From Rhodoferax sp. GW822-FHT02A01 (GTDB lineage: Bacteria > Pseudomonadota > Gammaproteobacteria > Burkholderiales > Burkholderiaceae_C): a DNA stretch of 64,000 bases. Below the pieces are notes generated by a model. It saw only the letters and a program-made list of their open reading frames with translations. It did not search any database and had not been told where the DNA came from. Position numbers and translations under genes: made by a program. Shown here in pieces: positions 56,152 to 64,000 of the stretch. How positions within the stretch are numbered: the first letter of the stretch is position 1; each line of letters starts with the position of its first letter. Location: positions 4,092,001 to 4,156,000 of the forward strand of contig NZ_CP152376.1 of the NCBI RefSeq assembly GCF_038784515.1, given 5' to 3'.

Positions 56152-56631
56152 TCAACTGCCTTTAATCAAGGATTCAATCACCCCCGCACCTGTGCCACCT
56201 TCAGGGTCAAGGCACTGGACCTTGGCCAGGTAGGCGGTAGCCGATGTCGAATCATCTTGACGCAATCGGATAAAGGCCAGCGCCTTGAGCGTGAACAGCC
56301 AAAAGCGTGCAGGCCCAGGAGATGTGAAATCGGCCATGTCGGGTGTCACGGTGCGCCAATCGTCAGGCAAGTGCGCCTGTTTGGCGGCCACAGCCAGGCC
56401 TTTGAGCGCGACCCGTTCCGCCTGCTCGAAGTCCGCTTGTCTGGCGTAGAACTTGTAAAGCAAGTAGTACAAAGACGCAGAGTCCGGTGCGCTGACCTGG
56501 GCTGTCAACAAGAGCGCCAAGACTTCTTCAGTTGACTCAGCAGCGCGTGCCTGGTCAAGCAGCGGTTTGACCGACTCAGGAACTTCGCCACCGAACAGTT
56601 CGGTTGACGGTTCGCCCGTGAGGATGTTCAC
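56152..56631 (-). CDS. TPR-like hypothetical protein, 159 residues
   Basis: A soluble helical protein with tetratricopeptide-like pairs (VLALLLTAQVSAPDSASLYY and FEQAERVALKGLAVAAKQ). GTG 56631 (VNILTGEPSTELFGG) is chosen because it overlaps the stop of the upstream ferredoxin-like gene (GTGA) and removes an arginine-rich, non-conserved N-terminus. The function is unknown; tight coupling to the [2Fe-2S] protein suggests a joint role. Confidence 0.72.
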   Translation of the reverse strand: MNILTGEPSTELFGGEVPESVKPLLDQARAAESTEEVLALLLTAQVSAPDSASLYYLLYKFYARQADFEQAERVALKGLAVAAKQAHLPDDWRTVTPDMADFTSPGPARFWLFTLKALAFIRLRQDDSTSATAYLAKVQCLDPEGGTGAGVIESLIKGS

Positions 56632-56951
56632 CAGGTGCCCGCAGACGCCGCCAGGCGTGCCACGACCTCGCCGTCCAAAAGGTGTTTTTGAAAAATTTCC
56701 GGCACGTCGTCGACCGTGACCCGGCTGTAGAGCACGCTGTCGGGGAAGACCACCACGTTCACTCCACCTTCGCACGGGCCCAAACAGCCAGAATAGGTGA
56801 TGCCGACTTTTTCAAAGGCATTGCGGGTTTGCAATTCTTTCCAGAAAGCTTGCAAGACAGCCTGACTGCCTTGCGCTGCGCAGGAGCCGCGGGGATGACC
56901 AGGCGGGCGCTGTTGTGAGCAAACAAAAACACTGCGTTCGGGGCGAGACAT
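56628..56951 (-). CDS. (2Fe-2S) ferredoxin domain protein, thioredoxin-like fold
   Basis: A 107-residue protein of the thioredoxin-like [2Fe-2S] ferredoxin type. An N-terminal VFVCSQQRPPGHPRGSC and a later YSGCLGPCEGGVNVVVFP provide the four cysteines at spacing typical of the family. By family it is an electron carrier or metal-protein assembly accessory; the partner is unknown. The downstream TPR-like gene starts within its stop codon. About 185 bases without a recognisable gene separate it from the DUF1439-type gene. Confidence 0.85.
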   Translation of the reverse strand: MSRPERSVFVCSQQRPPGHPRGSCAAQGSQAVLQAFWKELQTRNAFEKVGITYSGCLGPCEGGVNVVVFPDSVLYSRVTVDDVPEIFQKHLLDGEVVARLAASAGTW

Positions 56952-57135
56952 GGCAAGACTCCAGTGTGACCAGCTTGTTGGTCAAGGGTTGGGTGGATGT
57001 CAGGACTACGCATTTTTGGTGCCATACCGAAATGCGCTCAAACCATGTATTTCGGGTGTATTTCCTTGCGACTCAGTCGTCTTTTTGGCGGGTTTGAAGG
57101 GGATGCGACAAAGGGCTTGCTAGCGGGGCAATTGC

Positions 57136-57723
57136 TTAGCTCAACGCCTTGGGAACAAATGCAATCGTCAATCCTTCGTTCGTCACCGTGATGTTGCCAG
57201 GCTGCAAGCCCATTGAATCAGGCAACGCCAGGTCCTGCGGGCGAAGCCGGTGCAGCACCACTTCCAGAAGCGTCTGCTCAGCCAGCTGCTGGCCGTAGGT
57301 GTTGATCAACTCCACGACGCCGGGCTGCAAGCTGGGGAACTGCAGACGTACCAGGCGCAGCTGGTGCGCCCGCACCGTGCGGTCGGTGGCCTCATAGCGC
57401 AATGCAAACTCCACCTCCAGCGTGCCCTGGTGGCTGCGCTGCAGGGCAGGGCCGGCCGCGTTCACCACCATCTCGGCGCTCAGGCGGTTCAGTGCAGGCA
57501 GCAGACGCAGCTGCGGCACCTGCACGTCCAGATTCATCAAACCAGCCAGGGGATAGCGCAACGGGAAGCGCTGCGCCACGGCGGACTGCAGCTGCGCGGC
57601 AGACACCTTGTAGTTGGGTGGCGCCTGTGGCGCGTCTTCGGCGCCGGGTTGGGCCGGTTGTGCCGAGGCTTGTTGGGCCAGGGGAAGCAAAGCGGGAATC
57701 AGCAGAAAGAACCGGCGTCGCAT
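57136..57723 (-). CDS. DUF1439-family exported protein
   Basis: A protein of 195 residues with an N-terminal signal peptide (MRRRFFLLIPALLPLAQQAS, cleaved after ASA), then a Pro-rich linker and a beta-rich domain (YKVSAAQLQSAVAQRFPLRY; LINTYGQQLAEQ). This matches DUF1439 (YceB-like lipid-binding/TULIP-like proteins), although no lipobox is present, so it should be periplasmic. ATG 57723 is preferred because it gives the signal peptide; upstream in-frame codons do not. The function is unknown, perhaps lipid binding. Confidence 0.72.
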   Translation of the reverse strand: MRRRFFLLIPALLPLAQQASAQPAQPGAEDAPQAPPNYKVSAAQLQSAVAQRFPLRYPLAGLMNLDVQVPQLRLLPALNRLSAEMVVNAAGPALQRSHQGTLEVEFALRYEATDRTVRAHQLRLVRLQFPSLQPGVVELINTYGQQLAEQTLLEVVLHRLRPQDLALPDSMGLQPGNITVTNEGLTIAFVPKALS

Positions 57724-57931
57724 GGATGGACTCCTTTGGGGGGATTGTGCGCTGTCGGGGGCGGCGCGCAAGCAGCGCTACATGCTGCCGCTTCCGACGT
57801 GCGTATCTCCACCGACTTCAGGCAGATTGCGGCAGCAAATTCAAACCAACTGAGCCCCTAGCCGCTGGAGGGTTGCGTGTGCATGGGCACACAATGAAGC
57901 ACCAGCCCCTATTCAACCCAGAGATATTGCA

Positions 57932-58399
57932 ATGAAAACACTATTTGCCTCCCTATTGCTCAGCAGCCTTTCGCTGGCCGCCAGCGCCGAGACCATTGGC
58001 GCTGTCAGCACCACCTTCAAACTGCTCAGCCCCAACGACAAGGTGGTGGTCGATGTGTTTGACGACCCCGCGGTGGACGGCGTGGCCTGTTATCTATCGC
58101 ACGCCAAAACCGGCGGCTACTCTGGCGCGCTGGGCTTGGCAGAAGACACCTCAGACGCTGCCGTGGCCTGCCGTCAGGTGGGCCCCATACGCTTCAAGGA
58201 GAAGATCGACAAGCAAGACGAGGTGTTCAAGGCCAGCGCCTCCTTCCTCTTCAAACACGTGCGCGTGGTGCGCATGGTGGATGTGAAGCGCAACGCCTTG
58301 GTCTATCTGGTGTACTCCGACAAGATCATCGACGGCAGCCCCAAGAACAACGTAACGGCGGTGGCCGTGCCCGCGGAACTGCCGATTCCGGTGAAGTAA
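57932..58399 (+). CDS. creA: CreA family protein
   Basis: A 155-residue periplasmic protein of the CreA family, conserved but of unknown function. The signal peptide MKTLFASLLLSSLSLAASA is followed by ETIGAVSTTFKLLSPNDK, VVVDVFDDPAVDGVACYLS and GLAEDTSDAAVACRQVGP, which closely follow the family pattern. Two cysteines could form a disulfide. Its 3' end is 6 bases from the convergent Fic gene. Confidence 0.92.
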   Translation: MKTLFASLLLSSLSLAASAETIGAVSTTFKLLSPNDKVVVDVFDDPAVDGVACYLSHAKTGGYSGALGLAEDTSDAAVACRQVGPIRFKEKIDKQDEVFKASASFLFKHVRVVRMVDVKRNALVYLVYSDKIIDGSPKNNVTAVAVPAELPIPVK

Positions 58400-58405
58400 C
58401 AAGCA

Positions 58406-59809
58406 TCAACCTGCACCGCCATGCCGGTCTTTCCAAGCAGCAAGTTCCAAGGGCCTGATTCCAAAACGCACCGCGTTCCCAGGGTGCAAGGCGGCGAACT
58501 CTTCCAGGACCAGTTGTGTGAAATGGGCCTTGTCCGCCACGGCGACCGTGGCGGGCACCCTGGCATTTACAGCGGCAGCGGTTGGGGCCTCGTTGTGTTT
58601 GACAATGTTGGCCACTACTTCGCTCAAGGCCTGACGGTAGCGCAGACGAAAAATGTCGGGCGGTACCAGGTTTTGCTTGACCGCCACGTATTGCTGGCAT
58701 GACCGCTCGTAGGCCCACACAAACACGTCACGCAGCAGCTCCATGCGGTTGAGCTCATACACACCGATCATGGCGTCCACATAGGCCGACTGCGGCACGT
58801 CGATGAACGATAGAGGGCACAGGTTATGGCGAATCAGCGGTATGTTGGCCGCAAGCCTGGAGGTGCGTTTATTCACATCCTCAAAAGGCTGCAGGTAGGG
58901 CAAGTGCACCATCAGAAAAAACGCCTGCTCGAATGGATCGCCAATTTGCGCCGCCATCTGCATGACGAAGCCAAACAGTTCTTCTATCCGCTGCGGCAGG
59001 GCGACAGGTAAATACACACTGCCACCTATCTCTACCGCCCGGCGGCGCAGACGCCCGACGGCTGTGGGGTCGGCCATCAAACCATCCGACAAAAATGCAT
59101 GCAAGGCAATGATGCAGTCAGGGGTCAGCTGGGCATGCGCAGGGTCAAGCACAAGGTATTCAATGGCCTGCTTGTGGTTCAGAATCATCTGGGTTTCCAG
59201 CGCGTTCTTGCCCTCGGCGGCCTGACCAAACTCGATGAGCCGCTCAGTGTCGAGCCTGCTGTAGGTATTGCCTTCTAGCTGCGACGAAGCCCAGGAGAGA
59301 TCAATCAGCAAGCGGTTGAGAATGTCGCGCGCAAAGGTGCCAGCGGGTGTGTGCTCGGTGCTTGCGCTGCCCATGGCGTGCAACTGGTCTCGCAAATTTT
59401 GTGGCAAGTAGGCCGTGTGGTTGGGGTGATATTGCTCCAGAAACGACTGCTTGTAGCCCACTGGGGGGCGCATGGTGCGCGGTTGGCGCACGAATGCTTT
59501 GATTGCTTCGCCCTCTGGCGATGTCGGCACGTAGACCTCGGCAACAGCCTGCACCGTGTCCGCTGGCTCATGTGCCGAAAGGAATCCGGTAACTGCCCGC
59601 GGGTTGCGCACATAACGCGCTGCTCGCGCTTCGCCCTGCATGTGAACCAGCCCTTGCGCCACCAAAGTGGCCAGCCGACGCTGCAAGGTGCGCCGCTTCA
59701 AGCTGTCGCCCAGCGCTTGGGCAATGGCCTCTATTCCCAAACCATCGGGTTGCGCAGCAATCAGCGCGAGCAGTTGGTCTAGCTCGGTTTGTGGCGTAAG
59801 GCGTGGCAT
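58406..59809 (-). CDS. Fic-domain protein with N-terminal winged helix
   Basis: A 467-residue protein. The N-terminus (about 1-70) is a winged helix (LDQLLALIAAQPDGLGIEAI; LKRRTLQRRLATL). An inhibitory-helix motif SSQLEGN ([S/T]xxxE[G/N]) precedes the Fic fold, so it is a class II Fic. The core motif reads LQPFEDVNKRTSR, where active AMPylating enzymes have HPFxDGNGRxxR: Gln replaces the catalytic His and Asn-Lys replaces Gly-Asn-Gly. AMPylation may be lost, although an earlier His in VHLPYLQPF is close. Together with the winged helix and a large inverted repeat upstream this suggests a transcription regulator controlling itself (inference). Confidence 0.85.
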   Translation of the reverse strand: MPRLTPQTELDQLLALIAAQPDGLGIEAIAQALGDSLKRRTLQRRLATLVAQGLVHMQGEARAARYVRNPRAVTGFLSAHEPADTVQAVAEVYVPTSPEGEAIKAFVRQPRTMRPPVGYKQSFLEQYHPNHTAYLPQNLRDQLHAMGSASTEHTPAGTFARDILNRLLIDLSWASSQLEGNTYSRLDTERLIEFGQAAEGKNALETQMILNHKQAIEYLVLDPAHAQLTPDCIIALHAFLSDGLMADPTAVGRLRRRAVEIGGSVYLPVALPQRIEELFGFVMQMAAQIGDPFEQAFFLMVHLPYLQPFEDVNKRTSRLAANIPLIRHNLCPLSFIDVPQSAYVDAMIGVYELNRMELLRDVFVWAYERSCQQYVAVKQNLVPPDIFRLRYRQALSEVVANIVKHNEAPTAAAVNARVPATVAVADKAHFTQLVLEEFAALHPGNAVRFGIRPLELAAWKDRHGGAG

Positions 59810-59843
59810 GTGTTTGGGTTTTAGTGGAATCGCGCCAGTATCG

Positions 59844-59891
59844 CGCCACTTAAACTGACGCGCAAGATGTATTGCGTCATTTAAAGTGGCG
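59844..59891. promoter_or_regulatory. Large inverted repeat upstream of fic, candidate operator
   Basis: Arms of about 20 bases (CGCCACTTAAACTGACGC and, reversed, CGCCACTTTAAATGACGC) flank a short centre. Next to it ATCGCGCCA occurs twice as a direct repeat (59829-59837 and 59840-59848), 11 bases apart, about one helical turn. It lies 20-82 bases upstream of the fic start, the position of a promoter/operator. Confidence 0.7.
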
Positions 59892-59996
59892 TGCTGCAGC
59901 GAATAAGTGCAATATTCACTGCACTTGGCTCCAAGCGGTTGAAATTCCTAGCCTAATCCTTCGAAACCAGCGCCTAAAAGCCCACCGGAACCCACC

Positions 59997-60458
59997 ATGC
60001 TCCATTACGTGCTGCACGCTGGCGCAGTCCCCTGGCAAGACCAGTTGCTGTATGCCGGCCTCATCATCGCCCTTTTTGCCGCAGTCTTTTTCGGCCTGTG
60101 GTGGCGCAAGCGGGCCCGTCGCCCGCAACACGGTGACTTTGCTGCGCTGGTCCAACAAGGCAACGTCGCACAAGCTCTGGAGGCCCAGGCACAAAGCCCT
60201 TTGGAAGACGCGGCCGACGCCTGGCAAGAAACGCGCAAGACCATGCAGAACGCCAAGACCGGCGTAGAGCGTTTTCTGGCACTGATCTGGGCGCTGCTTT
60301 CCGGTGTACTGTGTTTGATCAGCGCATTGGCCGTGGCCAGCGATATCTGGCACTTTCCAACGGTAGATTGGGCTTTGTTTGCTTTCTATGCGGCGCTCGG
60401 CGTTGTCACTGGCTGGTTCACCCGAGACCAGTGGCGCGTCTTTCGCGGCCGGGTATAG
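59997..60458 (+). CDS. Membrane protein of unknown function, 153 residues
   Basis: A small inner-membrane protein with one N-terminal helix (about 18-36, LLYAGLIIALFAAVFFGLWW), a soluble helical middle with Ala/Gln repeats (about 45-85), and two C-terminal helices (about 90-113 and 121-143). I recognise no family. ATG 59997 has only a weak ribosome binding site (AAAAGCCCACCGGAA). It is divergent from fic, so the inverted repeat region could affect it. A frame with hydrophobic pattern and normal codon use supports a real gene, but only moderately. Confidence 0.6.
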   Translation: MLHYVLHAGAVPWQDQLLYAGLIIALFAAVFFGLWWRKRARRPQHGDFAALVQQGNVAQALEAQAQSPLEDAADAWQETRKTMQNAKTGVERFLALIWALLSGVLCLISALAVASDIWHFPTVDWALFAFYAALGVVTGWFTRDQWRVFRGRV

Positions 60459-60490
60459 ACATACGATCCAGTGCGGTCACACCTACGGCC

Positions 60491-61256
60491 TCATTCACCG
60501 CCAAGGGGAGGGCCACCCGACAACTCCGCAAACTTGGCTGCCATCGTCGGGTTGCCCCGCGTCAGCTTCTTGATCGTCAGGTCGTCGGCCTTGTCGTTGG
60601 CCAGGCGCAAGTTGTTGGCGGACTTGTGCAGCGCTTCCTTGGTTTTCTCCAGGTCCTTGATCGCTTCGTCAATGCGTTTGACGACCTCTTCAAAGCCTTC
60701 GGAGGCCAGGCGCCAATTGCGCCCAAACGCCGTCTTGAATTCGTCCAGCTGGGTCTCGAACTTTGTGATGTCCACATTCTGCGAGCGCACCAGCGCCAGC
60801 TCGGACTTGTATTTCATCGAGGTCAAAGCTGCGTTGCGCAGCAGCGTTATCAGGGGAATAAAGAACTGCGGCCGCACCACGTACATCTTCGGGTAGCGGT
60901 GCGAAACATCGACGATGCCGCTGTTGTACAACTCGCTCTCCGGCTCCAGCATGGACACCAGCACCGCGTATTCGCACGCCTTTTCAGTGCGGTCCTTGTC
61001 CAGCTCTTTCAGGAAATCTTCGTTCCTCTTCTTGGTTGCCGTCTCGTCGCTCTCGTTCTTCATCTCGAACATGATGGAAACGATCTCGGTGCCCGACTCA
61101 TCCGACTCACGAAAAATGTAGTCAGCTCCCACCACGTCGCCGGGTAATGCAACAACTTCTTTTCGTTCACTGCAAAGGCGATCCTCAAGCCACTTGAGCC
61201 CTTCGCCGATGTATGTTGGACATTTGAGATCACCAAAGTTCTTGCTCTGTTGCCGC
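60491..61256 (-). pseudogene. DUF2130 protein, 5'-truncated beside the IS21 element
   Basis: About 255 C-terminal residues of a DUF2130 protein, a family usually near 400 or more residues with a long N-terminal coiled coil. Recognised parts are [19 protein letters not shown], the GADYIFRE and IMFEMKNE segments, and [18 protein letters not shown] at the end. The GAD plus ExK (EMK) arrangement resembles a PD-(D/E)xK nuclease active site. On the plus-strand right side the reading frame runs straight into IS21 terminal sequence near 61257, so the N-terminal half and start codon are gone. The gene is therefore a remnant unless a start inside the IS drives a shorter product. Confidence 0.82.
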
Positions 61257-61352
61257 TGACCGAAAATTGACAGTCTGAAGCCGAGAGTGCCGATCCAAAA
61301 TTGACAGGGGTGTTCCACTGCTCTGCTGAAACTTTCAGCAGGGATGTAAAAG

Positions 61353-62885
61353 GTGATCACCATGGACATGATTGGCAAGGTGCGGCGCATGAAGTTGCGC
61401 GACCAACTCTCTGACGGAGAGATTTGCAGAAGGACGGGACTGGCCAGAAACACGGTCAAGAAGTGGCTCAAAGCCCCCGGCGATACAACGCCGAAGTACC
61501 AACGCAAGCAGGCGGATGGCAAGCTCACGCCGTTTGAGCCGGTGCTGGTGCAAGCGCTGCGTACGGATGCGCATAGGGCCAAGCACGCACGGCGCAGCGG
61601 CAAGGCGCTGTTTGCGCAGATTCAGGCTCAGGGATACCGAGGCGGCTACAGCGCAGTTACTGCCTTCATTCGTGCTTGGCGAGAGGAAAGTGTCAAGGAT
61701 CCCACCAGGGCTTTTGTTCCACTGAGCTTCGAGCTCGGCGAGGCATTCCAGTTCGATTGGAGTGAGGAGGGGCTGCTGGTTGGTGGGGTGTTTTACAAGA
61801 TGCAGGTGGCCCATCTGAAGCTATGTGCCAGTCGTGCCTTCTGGCTGGTGGCATACCCTGGCCAGGGTCACGAGATGCTGTTCGACGCGCACACCCGATT
61901 ATTCCATGCGTTGGGTGGTATTGCCAGGCGTGGCATCTACGACAACATGAAGACGGCGGTTGACAAGGTCAAGAAGGGCAAGGGCCGCATCGTCAACGCA
62001 CGCTTCTCTGCCATGTGCAGTCATTACCTGTTTGATCCGGACTTCTGCAATGTGGCATCAGGCTGGGAGAAGGGCGTGGTGGAGAAGAACGTTCAGGACA
62101 GCCGCAGGCGGATCTGGATTGAGGCTGGCACCAGACGCTTTGGGTCATTCGCTGAACTCAACGCCTGGCTCGGAGAACGATGCCACTCCATCTGGGCGGA
62201 TACGGTGCATCCCATCCACAAGCAATTCACCGTGGCAGAAATGCTGGAGCTCGAGCGCCCCCATCTCATGTCTATGCCAGTGCTCTTTGATGGCTATGTG
62301 GAGAAGCCTGCTCGGGTCAGCAGCACCTGCTTGGTCGCGGTGGCACGCAACCGTTACTCCGTGCCATGCGAATGGGCGGGGCACTTGGTGAGCACCCGGC
62401 TGTATCCGAACCGGGTGGATGTTGCCTGCGCGGAAACTATCATCGCCAGTCATGCCCGAACACCTGGCAGCGGTCAGACGACATACGACTGGCAGCACTA
62501 CATCGAATTGGTGCAACGCAAGCCCGGCGCATTGAGAAACGGGGCACCGTTTCTGGATCTTCCTGCGTCATTACAGCGGTTGCGCAAATCGCTGCTGCGA
62601 CACCCCGGCGGTGACCGCACGATGGCACAGGTGCTGGCCACCGTTCCACAAGCCGGATTAGACGCGGTTCTGGTGGCGGTGGATCTGGTGCTTGAAGGGG
62701 CCACACCCAACGGAAGCGTCAGTGCCGAGCACGTACGCAATGTGCTGGCGCGGCTGAATGCACCACCGGTGCCGGAGCATGCACAGACTGCTCTGCAATT
62801 GACCCACCTTCCTATAGCCGATACCGCACGCTACGACCGCCTGCGCCCAACTCATAACGATGATCAAGGAGTCTTCCATGCATGA
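61353..62885 (+). CDS. istA: IS21 family transposase IstA
   Basis: A DDE transposase of 510 residues. The N-terminal HTH is [20 protein letters not shown] (about 20-39). The catalytic region shows FQFDWSEEG (first Asp), [12 protein letters not shown] (second Asp) and [13 protein letters not shown] (Glu). It starts at GTG 61353 or the nearby ATG 61362, which has AAGG upstream. The coding end overlaps istB by 8 bases. The gene looks intact. Confidence 0.93.
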   Translation: MITMDMIGKVRRMKLRDQLSDGEICRRTGLARNTVKKWLKAPGDTTPKYQRKQADGKLTPFEPVLVQALRTDAHRAKHARRSGKALFAQIQAQGYRGGYSAVTAFIRAWREESVKDPTRAFVPLSFELGEAFQFDWSEEGLLVGGVFYKMQVAHLKLCASRAFWLVAYPGQGHEMLFDAHTRLFHALGGIARRGIYDNMKTAVDKVKKGKGRIVNARFSAMCSHYLFDPDFCNVASGWEKGVVEKNVQDSRRRIWIEAGTRRFGSFAELNAWLGERCHSIWADTVHPIHKQFTVAEMLELERPHLMSMPVLFDGYVEKPARVSSTCLVAVARNRYSVPCEWAGHLVSTRLYPNRVDVACAETIIASHARTPGSGQTTYDWQHYIELVQRKPGALRNGAPFLDLPASLQRLRKSLLRHPGGDRTMAQVLATVPQAGLDAVLVAVDLVLEGATPNGSVSAEHVRNVLARLNAPPVPEHAQTALQLTHLPIADTARYDRLRPTHNDDQGVFHA

Positions 62886-63555
62886 TTCAGAACGAAACGT
62901 TCAGAGCGAACTCAAGGCCCTGAGGTTGAATGGTATGGCCACTGCCTGGGCCGATCTCATGGAACAAGATGGTGGCTCAGCAATTCAGAGCTCACGCTGG
63001 CTGGTCGAGCATTTGCTCCAGGCAGAGGATGTGGACCGGCATATGCGCTCCATTGCCCACCAGATGAAGTCTGCACGCTTCCCGATTCATCGGGACCTCG
63101 CGGGCTTCGACTTCGACGTATCGCAAGTCGACAAGGCGCTCATCAAGAAGCTGGCAGACCTGACCTTCACAGAGGACGCGCAGAACGTTGTATTGATTGG
63201 TGGACCCGGCACCGGGAAGACTCACCTCGCAACCGCACTGGGAATCTCTGGCTTGACCCACCACTCAAAGCGTGTGCGGTTCTACTCGACAGTGGATCTG
63301 GTCAATGCGTTGGAGCATGAAAAAGCCAAGGGCATTCCGGGACGCATAGCCATGAGTTTGATGCGAATGGACTTGGTCATTCTGGATGAGTTAGGGTACT
63401 TGCCATTCAGCCAAGCGGGCGGCGCCTTGCTGTTCCATCTGCTGTCCAAGCTCTATGAACACACCAGCGTTCTGATCACCACCAACCTGACGTTTGCGGA
63501 ATGGTCTGCCGTGTTCGGGGATGCAAAGATGACTACCGCATTGCTTGATAGGCTT
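62878..63555 (+). pseudogene. istB: IS21 helper ATPase IstB, 3'-truncated
   Basis: An AAA+ helper ATPase needed for IS21 transposition. ATG 62878 follows AAGGAG. Walker A is [15 protein letters not shown] and Walker B is [14 protein letters not shown]. The normal IstB sequence ends after TTALLDRL; from about 63555 the frame continues into foreign sequence for about 36 residues to a stop near 63663. The final 20-30 residues and the IS right end are missing, so activity is doubtful. Confidence 0.88.
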
Positions 63556-64000
63556 AATCCCTGCAAAGGATCACCTTCGAGCGGGAGGGCATCATCGGCA
63601 ATCACTTGCGGCTGTGCCAGTCCTTTCTTGGACGGCAACAGTTTGGTCGGATCTAATTTGTAGGCCCTGATTGCAAGGTGTTGAGACAGACTACGACTTA
63701 AAAAGTCTGTCAAATTTTTAGGCCATAAGGACAGTGATCCCTCCGGTGCTGCTTCGCGAAGCGCACGCACATTCTGAATCGCCGTGCGATATTCCCGGTA
63801 AAGAGCCTCGATGTCTATTGGCTCCAGTCTCATCCTGACACCAAGCAATCCACCTGTCCAATCTAGTGTGGGCAACAGCGCACTCACGTGATGAAGTTCT
63901 GTATTTCCGACGTTCAACCAGATGTCGATTGCGGGAAGCAGCGACGACCATTCCGCTGAGGTAACTTGTGTCGAAGCGAGTCCCGTGGAGCTCTCCCACC
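63556..64000 (-). CDS. Partial gene of unknown function at the right edge
   Basis: On the minus strand one frame is open from the window edge (64000) to the IS junction at about 63556, about 148 codons: it includes [54 protein letters not shown] and [19 protein letters not shown]. Beyond the junction the frame runs antisense through istB, so the 3' end was removed by the IS event. The 5' end lies outside the window. I recognise no domain. Codon use looks genuine. Confidence 0.55.

Larger units (their letters stand above)
61257..63555 (+). mobile_element. IS21-family element, right end deleted
   Basis: Left end: the characteristic repeated terminal motif AAAATTGACAG occurs at about 61263-61273 and 61297-61307, as in the multiple terminal repeats of IS21 elements; TGACCG at 61257 is the probable first base group. 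Two genes follow in the istA-istB order with a short overlap. The right terminus with the matching repeats is absent: istB coding breaks off near 63555 into unrelated minus-strand sequence, so the copy is not autonomous. Insertion interrupted a DUF2130 gene on the left. Confidence 0.85.

Overview
The window reads as a chromosomal segment of a Gram-negative betaproteobacterium, most likely Burkholderiales family Comamonadaceae (Rhodoferax/Polaromonas-like). This rests on remembered gene order and protein style, not on a search: tig-clpP-clpX-lon, the exbB-exbD-lpxK-trm112-kdsB-adk block, a PDH operon whose E3 carries its own lipoyl domain, a two-component system divergent from aceE, and CreA. 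GC content is high from about 11 kb onward. It is clearly lower from about 0 to 11 kb, most of all at 4.6-10.9 kb.

Region 1 (1-15.1 kb) is a surface-polysaccharide (LPS O-antigen or capsule) cluster on the plus strand. It holds a GT4 glycosyltransferase with a duplicated C-terminal module and a double-headed GT4 enzyme. A gtr-like trio follows: a polytopic membrane glycosyltransferase, a GtrB-like GT2 and a frameshifted GtrA flippase. Two methyltransferases come next, then gmd, rmd, another GT4 and fcl. The last four supply and use GDP-6-deoxyhexoses (GDP-D-rhamnose and GDP-L-fucose). Homopolymer tracts lie where a slip would switch genes: A8 exactly at the gtrA frameshift, G8 touching a start codon, and G7 early in the first gene. 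A strong G-quadruplex motif lies in the first methyltransferase gene.

Region 2 (15.1-31.3 kb) holds protein quality control (tig, clpP, clpX, lon), three tRNAs (Gly-GCC, Cys-GCA, Leu-UAA) with a hairpin terminator after each of the first two, an HD-GYP protein, a Crp-like regulator with a kinase-like phosphotransferase, a FimV-like protein, a D-2-hydroxyacid dehydrogenase, and lexA with two tandem LexA boxes, divergent from an asparaginase.

Region 3 (31.3-49.7 kb) is envelope and general metabolism. It holds the exbB-exbD-lpxK-trm112-kdsB-adk run, xseA, sodB, a tiny orphan flagellar-rod-like protein, a PilZ/YcgR-type protein, an alpha/beta hydrolase, an FAD oxidoreductase, pyrD, rpiA, prlC, folD, and a FixJ-type regulator with its PAS histidine kinase.

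Region 4 (49.8-56.1 kb) is the pyruvate dehydrogenase operon aceE-aceF-lpdA.

Region 5 (56.1-64 kb) is accessory. It has small conserved proteins, creA, a Fic-domain protein with an N-terminal winged helix and a large inverted repeat upstream, a DUF2130 gene missing its 5' part beside an IS21-family element, and that element (istA plus a 3'-truncated istB, right end missing) fused to an unrecognised partial gene that leaves the window. No CRISPR array, rRNA or replication origin was seen.
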